DNA from: Paragyromitra xinjiangensis
Taxonomy: Eukaryota > Ascomycota > Pezizomycetes > Pezizales > Discinaceae
Assembly (NCBI GenBank): GCA_038503065.1
Contig: JBCAMK010000014.1
Span: 1,240,001-1,304,000, forward strand
Direction of reading: 5' to 3'
DNA length: 64,000 nt
Shown here in pieces: positions 36,901 through 46,919 of the stretch; positions within the stretch are counted from its first letter, which is position 1, and every line of letters starts with the position of its first letter. Below the pieces are notes generated by a model. That model saw only the letters and a program-made list of their open reading frames with translations, did no database searches and had not been told where the DNA came from. The position numbers and the translations under genes are program-made.

Positions 36901-39900
36901 ATATACTTGCTATCGTGAAAAGCACAAACGTAGCGTGTAAGCTGTCCATTGCTTCTCTTGTCCTCGAGTATATGGGGACGCTTTTATCGCGGGAGCTTTC
37001 CCACATTCTAGAAAAATTGGAGACCTTGAGGGCGTCAGCAACAGAGAGATTCTACCAACACCGGGGCGGTTATTTCAGACGACAAATTACAAAGTTAAAG
37101 AATCATATAGTAGGCCTTGTTACTCATAAGAAAGCTTTGTGTGACTTTATCATGTTCCGTGCTGCGAATTTTGGGGATAGGGATTGGACATGGGAGATTG
37201 GGAGCGAGATACCGAAATGGCCGAAGGAGCTCCAGCGAGAACCTGAAGTTCAGAACTTATTCATTATTCCCCAGGTGAGTTACTATTGAATATAGTGAAG
37301 GCTCTAAGCTGAAGGAATTCTGCAGGAATATATCTGCCCGATAGGACTTGAACTTTTTAATGGTTAATATCTTGGATTTACCTTTCATTAAATCATCTAA
37401 CGGTTGATAGATCCTGTCATCGCGAGTGATGGTTTCACATATGAACGGTCATCTATCCAAAGATGGTTTCAGTTTCGGAAGTCCTCGCCATCAACGGGGC
37501 TAGAAATTGACGATATCACTGTGAGGCGTAATTTCTCTCTGGCTGAGGAGGTAAGAAAATGGATCAACGGCGAAGAGCTTTTAGAATCGCCTGCCTGGGG
37601 TTCGAGAAGACGAACTGCTCGGTTTGGGGAATCTAAATTACTGGTCACCTTTTCCAGTCGACTAGGTTCCTTTAGCCGCCAAATCTATATAAATATTTCG
37701 GTTTCTTCTCTCTACAAACTTGCATTTCAGGGAATGAAGGGGAGATACTCCAAGTTTGATCTCCGGTTCAACGGCAGGATCATAGATTCGTCTGGGGGCT
37801 CTGGCTTGCCATCTGGCCTAACAGGAAATTCTATAATCCATATTATCATCCATGAAACTGCACCTACTCCTTCCGTTAGTGAGGAGACTGCATATCCAGT
37901 GGACTTCGAAGAGATATCTCTTATCAAGGTGTATGGTGCGCTAGGCCATGATGACGCTACTTTCTCCTACTGGATACCTAAAGTCACTGCTAATTCCTTT
38001 ACTTCAATAATTTTCCGTTATTGGAGGTACTTCGCAGAGAAGGGCCTATCATTCAAGGCGGAAGACGCAGCTGTTTGGATCGGTATGGAATACGTAGGGG
38101 ACGGGTCTTTTTCCGGCAGGATCAAAGATCACTGGGAACGTGTATCAGGGTATTTGAAGCCAGAGCATGCAACCGGGAACCTGGGGAAAGAAAAAGTTTG
38201 CGCCATGGAAGTGTGCACAGAGGAAGCTTCAGAGATGATAGAAACCGACCTTGCCCCAGAATATTCTCACAATCTGTTGGTACTTAAAGTATACATGAGT
38301 AGGAGGAAAATGGATAGGGTAAAAAAGCGAATGAGAGAGTCGAAGACCTTATCAAGGGTAAGGTGTTCTGGTCCATTAGATTGAAGAATTTATGCTAAAT
38401 AAATCGCCTCAGATGGATGTGTCAAAGCAGATATTCGATGCTTTCATCAATAGAACACTTGCCTATAACTACACCACACATATTGGCATGTTAACCTCTT
38501 CTAAAATTGGTGTCAAAAACTGACAGATTTTATTAGGATTGATAACTTTTGATTCAACAGCTAAGGTCTCCCAACCGCTAACTAACGTTCTCGAAGACTT
38601 TCGAGAATCGGTTAATAATATGAGTCCGCGAGGTGATACTGCGCTATGGGATGCTCTTTTTCTTGCGAACCAAGAGCTATGTGAATATGGGAAAAAGTTC
38701 CCTGATGCGAAAAAGCGAATCATTTGTCTTTCTGATGGCGAGGACAATAAATCTTCACACAAGAGTTACGAAACTTGTTGGAGCCTTGTGGTTTGTAGCC
38801 TGGATGGAGATCTAGTAGGGATACTTGTCTTATGATCACTGATTTATGAATAGTCAAACCAAGTTGTTGTCGACTCATTCTGTGTGGGTGATGTTGATAA
38901 CACGGCTCTTCGTACAATCTCGTATCTGTATGGCCTATAGATTTTCTTCCTGGATTCTTGAGTCTTGTTGACGTTTGGCAGTTCCGGTGGTTACAAATTT
39001 TTCCCCAAGACCTTGGAACAAGCGATGTCTATTTGTGAGATGGAACCTGTTCTTAGCCAACTCGAAAGGCCCCCAATTGTTCGGGAAACCATTCCACAGC
39101 TGAGTTCCACCCAAACTGCGTAAGAATTCAAAACTCTTCAAGTAGAATCACATGCTTACTGGTGTGCAAAGTCTGTTTTTGTCATCGGGGCGTAAAGCGG
39201 TAAAAAAAGCACTCCTAGTGTTGTATTTGGAGAAATCAAGCTGAATGTTGAATAGGCTCCTGATATTGTCACACGCGACGCATTTCCGGAACGAAAACAA
39301 CATCCTAATCTAGTTGATCAATTTGTGAGCCTCTCGGCACTAGCTCACGTCAGTAGGTCATCAACTTCGACCCTTAGTTCTTCTATTGGAGTTCGATCAA
39401 ATTCACATGTGCGATCGGCACGTCTGCTTTCTGAGGTGAGTTTGGTCGGTGTTAATGATTATCGAGACTTGCCTCATGTAGGGAAATAGTTGAGGAATAT
39501 TGTGGCGAATCCACACCCACACTACGACGTTTACGTTTCAGAGTCGAACATTGGGTTTTGGAAAATCGTAATGGAGGGGGTCAGTTCCGAATCTCCGCTA
39601 TATTTGAATGAGCTGCTAATGTTTTTTTAAAAATCTATGGCAGCCCCCGGGGAGCTCTTACCAGGAAGGTACTTTTCTCTTGTACCTCGACATGGAGGAT
39701 AATTATCCGACGTTCCCGCCAAAGGGTAGATTGTGCACACCTATCATCCACCCAAATATCAACAGACATGGGAGAATTTGTCATAGTATACTCGATCGTA
39801 AGTGGATGCTGGAGGTCTAAAATAATTGTATATCAACTGATATGTAAACCTGGTTAGGGAACTGGACGCTGGACACGACGAATTTGCAGATTCTCAATAC

Positions 39901-40121
39901 AATCTATTCATTATTGCTCGTGCCTGAACACAGCGACCCAATGTAAGTACTATAAGACCAATTGAGAAGGTTGTTACTGATATAGTATTTGAAGTAACAC
40001 GGTCGTCACACTCAACTTTCATTGGGATGAGGTTGCGTTCCAAGAGGATGTGAAGGCCCACATCAGGCAGCATGCGATCAAGTCAAGACACGAATGGAGA
40101 GCAGAGTTGCTAGGGGTTTAA
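33979..40121 (+). CDS. Ubiquitin-system fusion: Ubl-like + RING-like + VWA split by U-box/Ubl + E2 (UBC)
   Basis: Nineteen exons in my model: 33979-34278, 34343-34847, 34938-35133, 35184-35502, 35557-36398, 36469-36806, 36871-37274, 37326-37362, 37411-38357, 38413-38485, 38537-38790, 38854-38927, 38982-39119, 39172-39199, 39256-39435, 39490-39579, 39644-39797, 39858-39942, 39995-40121. Sum 5,091 nt, 1,696 residues, no internal stop. Visible in order: beta-grasp-like region 1-95; a RING-like cluster with CAIC at 217-220, CGHAFHSYC at 245-253 and CPENC at 262-266; a ubiquitin-like strand pattern about 280-330; a helical region; VWA first strand with the MIDAS motif D782-x-S784-x-S786; U-box about 969-1040 (EYICPIG, DPVIASDG, RSSIQRW); ubiquitin-like fold about 1055-1128; VWA remainder about 1297-1470 (GLITFDS, GDTALWDAL, SDGEDN, VVVDSF, GGYKFFP); UBC about 1540-1690 with HPN at 1611-1613 and active-site Cys1621 in GRICHSIL. 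By family knowledge the UBC carries thioester-linked ubiquitin and RING/U-box recruit E2, so this would be a self-contained E2-E3. The UBC part has no start codon of its own in frame, supporting one gene. One intron (38486-38536) uses a GC donor. Weakest points: acceptor at 35184, exon at 39172-39199. Confidence 0.85.
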
Positions 40122-41361
40122 ATTTTTCCTACGTTGGGATTTTTGTTATTTGCTTTAGGAACCGTGGGGAGATTATGAATTTGGGTTCTTTTGTTTATCT
40201 ATCAAGGAATGAATTATAATCATAAAAATGGCTGAGAATAATATTTAAAGTCCGTGTAGGTGTCGGAGTTGGGTAAGGCAAGGGTCTGAAAGATTGATTG
40301 TGGGGTTTCGAAAAGCCTTTGAATCCCTAATGCAGAACTTGCAACGGTAATAGTTGTCTAGCCGCCATAGCCTAAGGGCTGGATGCGTGTATGACTAATC
40401 TATCTATCTATCTAATAGTAGTATATCTGTTCAGAAGTGTCTTTTAATAGTGACTGGAGTTATAACTCCTATTTATTTTATTCACAAAGCTGGTTTGCTG
40501 TTATTTATGCTAGTGTGGCGGTATGGATTCAGTATGAAGAGCGTATAGTGGGGTGAGATCTTAATTCTTTTCTCGTCTCCCGTATGCGGTAAAGTAGAAA
40601 GTATCGGGGGTATAAAGTGTTGTGCTTGCGTTATTGCGTACTTAATGAATTAATCAGTAAGCCAATCAGCCTTATCGCACTAGTTTCTAGACGTTCACTG
40701 ACGGGCTGCGAAGATGCTGTGTTAGGTAGGGTAATCTGTTAGTCATGCTCACTAGACGAGTGATCATACATGAAATACGGATTATTAATTCATTACGTAC
40801 ATGCAAGCACGGGAGCCACCCAACGGCAAAGTGCGAAGCGTTGAGGCGCCACAACCTGGGTGGATGATTGGATTAGAGCCTATACATGGTAGGTAATCTA
40901 AATAACGTGCTTTTGTGAGAATTTTCATGGGTTGGGTCCCTTGGTACTACGTATGCAGGGACAACTCTTTGGATGGATAATAGTTGAATGATTTAGAGTG
41001 GGAACCAAAACTATTAGGAATTTAATAGCTAGGTTTGGTATTCCGAGTGGTATTTTTGTGCTTGGTCAAGCCTCGATAGGGGTTTGGGAGGGTGTTGTCT
41101 TGAGTAGATACCTGTAGGTATACGGTAGATGTGACTACTCGTTTAAAGCCATCTAGGGAGCTATTGTATTTTCTCAACTTATCCATTGATTTTTCTCGGG
41201 CTATATGCGAAGAAGCCGGATTTTCCTCCCTGGCTAGATATCTATGCAATGTGCCACCTCAAGAGTCTTTAGGTTTTCTTGCGACAATATGATAACTTCA
41301 ACCGGTACCAAGTAAGCAAACTGCATAGTAGTTAAAAAGACACCATGGTTCAGGTTTTCAC
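40122..41361. other. Convergent intergenic region
   Basis: About 1.2 kb between the 3' ends of the ubiquitin-fusion gene and the methyltransferase. A TATC microsatellite lies at 40398-40414. On the minus strand a good intron (GTAAGTG donor near 41367, CTATGCAG acceptor near 41322) could extend the methyltransferase C-terminus into this region to about 41227. Confidence 0.5.
40398..40414. repeat. TATC tetranucleotide microsatellite
   Basis: Four TATC units in non-coding sequence. Confidence 0.85.
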
Positions 41362-42939
41362 TTACAAGTAAATGTACGAGTGAATTTTCCTATTCCTAAT
41401 ATCCTTAATAGCACCCTCAATAATTTCCGTCACCTCTTCATTGGTCTTCCCCAAGACACGTGTAAGGAGCGCCAAAGAATAAGCTTCGAATCCGGTTTCA
41501 CAGCTGACTTGAAGATACTGTCCAACTTTCTTCAGTGCCGGATCTTTAGGCCACCCGGCGAGCGGTTGCTTGAACAAGTGTAACTGCACGAGTGTAAATA
41601 TGCGAGAACATCAAACGCTACAGTTCTGGTTGATTCACGTACCTCGACGTCGGTATATCCTGCTTCTTCGACTATGGCTTTCATTGCCGGCCCGGGGTGC
41701 TGTGGAAGATTCATTTTTTCTAGTGCTTCAGCGTAGAGCCTCATGATGAGGGCAAGTGATGATTCTTCTGGGATTGAGTTATCGTCGGAATGTATGGTGG
41801 CCTCAAGCTCAGCAATATCGATATAGCCGCCTGGTTTCACGTGTCTGGGGGAGTGAGTTTATGCTAGGTTATATGGTGTGCGGTTTGGTGTATGGATGTA
41901 CCTGTAGATGTTTTTCAAGTATTGTGGCCAGCTTTTGATCGATTGCATTAGGTTTCGGGAGTGAACGAAGTCAAAATGATCCTGTTTTTGTTAGATAGGA
42001 TTGGATTAGGGTGGTGGATGTCGTACTTGGGGGAAGGTCCATGGCAGCTCAGCGTCATCAACCTCGAATCTGCAGTTTGGAGGTACCCTTCGATTATTAG
42101 TCCTATTCGTAAGTCTCTTCGATCGGGGAAAATACCATCTGGGTTGGATTGGACTAAGATCGATTCCGATTACTTCTGCAGAGGGGTATTCACTTGTCTC
42201 GTTAGCAATGTTGAATCGCTGGGTAACGTGTTGGTGGCATACTCTGCCATTTCTATCGCCCAAATACCCGTCCCTGTCCCCACGTCTAGAATCCTTTGTG
42301 GGTCTGTCCCGAGGGGTGCGAGGTGGAGCTCGTCGTTTAGCAATAGTCGGAATATATGGTGATGCATGTCGAGCCTAATGGCATGTCAGAGGAGCTTTTA
42401 TTCAACTTAAATTATCTTCTATATTTACCTGTCTTGTTCTGACTATATATTTCGTTAGCCGTCGGGTGGTTTAGAGCTGATCTAGGATTTCAGCTTTACC
42501 TCGTCATTAGGTAGCATGTACTTCCCTTCCTTATAGCGATGATAACGACGACCTGTTATGTGCCGTTAAGAAAACTCCCCTTCTAGGTTGGTAGGATTGG
42601 TGCCTACCGTTTTCATAGACGTACTCCAGAATGGAAGATTTCAAGCTCGTCGTGTCAGTTCCCCTACAAATTGATCATCAGATTGATCTAGGATTCGCAC
42701 TCTGGAAGTAACTTACACACTTGAACCGTAGTCGGAATCCGATGAGTCGTCCTAACACAGGTCGGGGTTAGATACCACAGAAACTCGGGAAATTCTCAGA
42801 TAGGCTTTAAAAGTCATGGAATTAAAGGAAAAACGAAAAGAGAGGGACGAGCAGGGTCAATGCTCCTCGGTCTGTTATCTTGAGCTTCTATAGGAGCAAC
42901 AGCACCGGAGGTGGAGTGCCCAAACAGAATCTGCCGCAT
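41362..42939 (-). CDS. LaeA-like SAM-dependent methyltransferase (start tentative)
   Basis: Confident exons on the minus strand: 42751-42717, 42663-42608, 42552-42500, 42442-42429, 42374-42243, 42192-42136, 42087-42027, 41981-41902, 41844-41643, 41583-41362; together 304 codons in frame. A first exon 42939-42835 (35 codons) is a guess that brings the total to 338 residues, normal for the family. Family marks: an acidic Asp/Ser stretch, [37 protein letters not shown], the AdoMet motif [62 protein letters not shown], and a C-terminal NRKIHSY. The fourth confident exon is only 14 nt. LaeA-type proteins are regulators of secondary metabolism and development; many paralogues have unknown roles, and nothing beside this one is a biosynthetic cluster. 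The usual C-terminal tail after IHSY is short here or lies on a further exon. Confidence 0.87.
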
Positions 42940-45803
42940 TGACCCGACGAAGGGATAACGAGCGATTGGGCTCCAGTGCAAGAAGCGGGCTCCGATGGCA
43001 AAAGTATCATAAGTGGACGGTGTCATACATAAGCTTGATCAACACTGATGACAGGCCCTAGACCAGCACTAGACTCCGCAGGTTCGCCTGGAATTCGTAT
43101 TAGTAAGTGAGTGGATTTCGTGAAGGTTTGTGCATACCGCTCATTGTTTAGCTTCGCTAAAGGGTTTTGTAGAGCTAAGGATGCTGCTTTTGGGACCCAG
43201 ATGGCTGTGTTTTTTTCTAGTACGAGTTGGCGATAAATTAGACATACAAGAGGAATGGGAGAGGTTATCTTTATGCTTCAATTGTGGGGCGATCTGAGAA
43301 CGGAATAGATAGGCTGTCACGGGGATGCCCCGGACCGGAATAGTAGCGGTCGACCCCTGCAAACACTTCCCACAAACCGTACAGCTGCAAAATATCTACA
43401 TACATGTATATACTTCAAAACACAAGATTCACACCGAAAGGGCCTTCAACTGTATGCTGAGTGTAAATCCTCACCTTCTATTAATTCCCATTATGGATTA
43501 TCGGATGGATAGAAAAATTTAGCACACGACAAACTATATTTTCGAATTGATGATAGGGTAAAAACCCCTCTTTCCCCCCCAGCACACCAGGGTCCTCGGG
43601 GATTATCGGTCTTCTCCGTGATATGCATTCTGCGCAGGAGCACACTGCACAACGTCAAAAACCCGGCCCCCACCCATCAGCCCCTTCGAGACAATGACGG
43701 CGTTTTACGAGAAGCAAGGACTAAACTTTCGCGGCTCGCCTATGGCAATGGAGACTTGATGTAGGGCACGACGAGCTATTTTATTCTCTGTTTTTGAGGC
43801 TGACCTAATCTACCTACAGCCAGGCAGCAAGCTAACCAGAACACCACTGGAGCTCCTCAATATCGCCTAGTGAAATTGCCCATGGTGGTAGTCACTGCCT
43901 CTTCCCCAACCTCTTGGGTATCTAAAGTATGATAGACACCACAAGGCCTTGGGAAGTGTTCATAAGAAGCAACAGGCCTCTTCTCATTTTGATCGCTTCC
44001 TCCGATCTCCGCCATAACAAGCCGTCCCCACCTAACCAGTGTCCTCTTGGAGGGGAGGTGGTGGGTCAGAGGGGAATAGACAACAGTCATTTGCTCAGCT
44101 GGAGGGGTTTGGAACTCGGGACAGGCGTATCTCCGCCCTCTATGGACCCTTCGGGGTCTGGGTCATCTGCCCCCACTGGTATCTCTCCGCCGCAGCTCGT
44201 TCTAGCTCTTCGTTCTCAACAACGCTGAGTTTATTGTGTTCGATTACGAAGATTTTACGGTAAGTAGGAAACTCTGTATTCCGCCGGAAGTTTCTACTTA
44301 CTTAAAGTCTTTTGCTAACCTCGTTGCCAACTCTGATAGATAACTAAGCCATCTATCCGTAATGGGCTATAGGGTGCTTCAAAGCGATGTGGATAGCTTG
44401 GAGGTTTTTCTAGGGAAGCATGGAGGGGCAGCCCAGGTAGCCAAAAGGGTGAGAAAGTGTGAGTAGCTCACGGTGATGGAGAAAGAGGGCGAGTAGATTG
44501 GATGTATGAGTTCATGCTCTTGAAGCAGTGATTTTGGGGGGCTTTATTTCGAAAATGTTTCTTAGAGGCAAAAGAAATTCGATAATCGGTGTCTTCAAGC
44601 CACTCGTCATACTAAAGTCTCGATTTACGATCCTCGCAACATTTATTCATCGCAGAAACTTCCACTGGGCTCTCTCTTCCTCAGTCATACGGCTTCTATG
44701 CTCCTCATCTGGTCGAAGAGAAGTGTGGATACGACAGGAAGATGATGAGGAAAACAGGCAGAGGAGGTTTGGTTTGTGTCACAGTGACTTATTTTCGGTT
44801 ATCTCGAAGAGGAAGATAGGGCTGACTTCAAGAAGAAGAAATCAAACCATCTTAGCTAGCTTACGCTTCACTTGGTCTGTGCACCCTTCATCATAATTTC
44901 GATATCCGTCAAGGTTGTCTTTAAGGGTTTTGATGCATGGCCCTGAGATTTTACGTGCAGACCATGGATCAAATACTACTATCTTTCCGTGAAAACCCAG
45001 GAAGTGATCCGGGTGTTTTCAAAAAGTAGGCTCGTTAGAATTGATATGCCAGAGACATATTTCTAGGTCGTACTTCGAATTCCCTGAAATCAACAGCTAG
45101 GATATCGTGGTAAGGTAGTACGAAAAATGCTTAATTCTCTTGCAATACCTATTCTACCATCCACGATTTCCTCATGGTCACTGGTCAGTGATCTGCACTA
45201 GCCACTTTAGGAAAGGCGTCGGGGCTGGCGCAGGGAAAATATGGCGGGTATCGGTATCGAGTGCCTAGGTAAATCTAAATGTTCTCGTTCGGAGTAACCA
45301 AGGAAGAGTATTAGTTTGTACATGAAACGATTTGTTTATAGATACACGAGTGATAATCCATGACCTTCTACTTAGCGAGAGTCATAAAAAGCAAACACCA
45401 CCGGAATGATCTATCTTCCTCCCGAAACATTTCCTTTCCCCATAAGATCACACACCGCTTCGATCCCAATCGACACTCCCATTCACCCGCCGCACGTGAG
45501 GAAATCTGCATCGTTCGGACAACCGGACGCTCGCGGGTCGCCGGGATTCATGTGAAAGTCACGTGGATCGGTTGTTTCTCTCACGCCGAGGCTGCAACTA
45601 GCGAAATGCCCCGCCATACCGGACTTTCTCTATTTAGATCTTTCTTACCTTTCCCCTCTCTACCCGCTCTACTAATAAAGAACGGATCAGTGCGGTAGAA
45701 GGGGAACTTTCTTCTCTTGTTTGTAGCTTTTATTTCACGACGCTTTCTTGTGGGAAGGAAATAGATTGCGGCTTTAGAAACCGGAGGTTAGGTAGAAGAC
45801 ACG
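42940..45803. other. Intergenic region upstream of the carnitine carrier
   Basis: About 2.9 kb with no supported gene. A TACATGTA copy is at 43401. The last 450 bp before the carrier are pyrimidine-rich and probably include its promoter and 5' UTR. A 122-codon frame at 44528-44896 has no domain and is not accepted. Confidence 0.45.
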
Positions 45804-46919
45804 ATGAGCTCGAAATCAACAGTGGTGCCTGCGCTGCCGGCGAAGGGGGAGATTAAAGCGGAGGTAGAAGCGACGAAGAAGGCGTCGATGTCTGGGTTGC
45901 GTTCGCTGGTTGCTGGAGGTGTTGGTGGTGTTTGTGCTGTTCTGAGTGGTATGTTTCTGTTTCCCATTTTCTACGGCAGGGGAGGATGGGAGAAGGAAGC
46001 TTGTGGGACTAATGGGGACCTTAGGACATCCATTTGATCTGGTCAAAGTACGGCTGCAAACAGCGGAGAAAGGCGTCTACCGAGGCGCCTTCGACGTCGT
46101 GGGCAAGACTGTCGCCAGAGAGGGTGTATTTAGAGTATGTTTCTCACCAAACCCAAACACCAAAACAAGAAGCTAATCTAACCTCAGGGCCTATATGCCG
46201 GAGTCTCCGCTCCCCTCCTCGGAGTAACCCCAATGTGTAAGTTCTCCCCCCCTCACTATCCCAACACTACTAACCACCCAACAGTCGCCGTCTCCTTCTG
46301 GGGCTACGACGTCGGCAAAGGCCTCGTCCGGCGCTTCTCCACCGTCGAAAACAACCAATTTTCCGTCGCCCAAATCTCCGCCGCCGGTTTCTTCTCCGCA
46401 ATCCCAATGACCCTCATCACAGCTCCCTTCGAGCGCGTCAAAGTCCTCCTCCAAATACAAGGCCAAACCCCCGGAGAGAAAAAGTACAAAGGTGGTGTCG
46501 ACGTCGTACGGCAACTCTACAAAGAAGGCGGTGTACGCTCCGTCTTCCGCGGTTCAGCAGCAACACTCGCACGTGACGGCCCAGGGTCCGCTGCGTACTT
46601 TGCTGCCTATGAGATAGTGAAGAAGTATCTAAGTAAAGGCGAGGAACTGAGTTTGAGCGCTGTGATGATTGCCGGTGGTGCTGCGGGTATGGCGATGTGG
46701 TTATTGATCTTCCCAATTGATACAGTGAAGAGTCGGTTGCAGAGTGCGGAGGGGAAACCAACGATTGGAAGCGTGGTGAGGGAGATTAATGCCCGGGGTG
46801 GGTTTAAGGCGTTTTTCCCGGGGTTGGGACCGGCGCTGGCGAGGAGTGTGCCGGCTAATGCGTTTACGTTTTTGGGCGTTGAGTTGGCGCATAAGGCGAT
46901 GAATAAGATGTTTGATTAA
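45804..46919 (+). CDS. Mitochondrial carnitine/acylcarnitine carrier
   Basis: Four exons, 45804-45948, 46025-46134, 46188-46236, 46285-46919; 313 codons, 312 residues, the standard length. It has three repeats of the mitochondrial carrier fold, each with the PxD/ExxK/R signature: HPFDLVKVRLQ, APFERVKVLLQ and FPIDTVKSRLQ, so six membrane helices in the inner membrane. The segments GLYAGVSAPLLGVTPMF and SFWGYDVGK are those of the AcuH/Crc1 carnitine carriers. Such carriers exchange acetyl- or acylcarnitine for carnitine, bringing acetyl units from peroxisomes and cytosol into mitochondria; in Aspergillus acuH is needed for growth on acetate and fatty acids. The N-terminal ~30 residues are a polar extension. 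A close amino-acid-type carrier is the alternative, but the motif set favours carnitine. Confidence 0.92.

Noticed and set aside
39256..40121. A separate E2 gene
   Set aside because: No in-frame start codon precedes the UBC exons, and the upstream exon ends in a good donor in matching phase.
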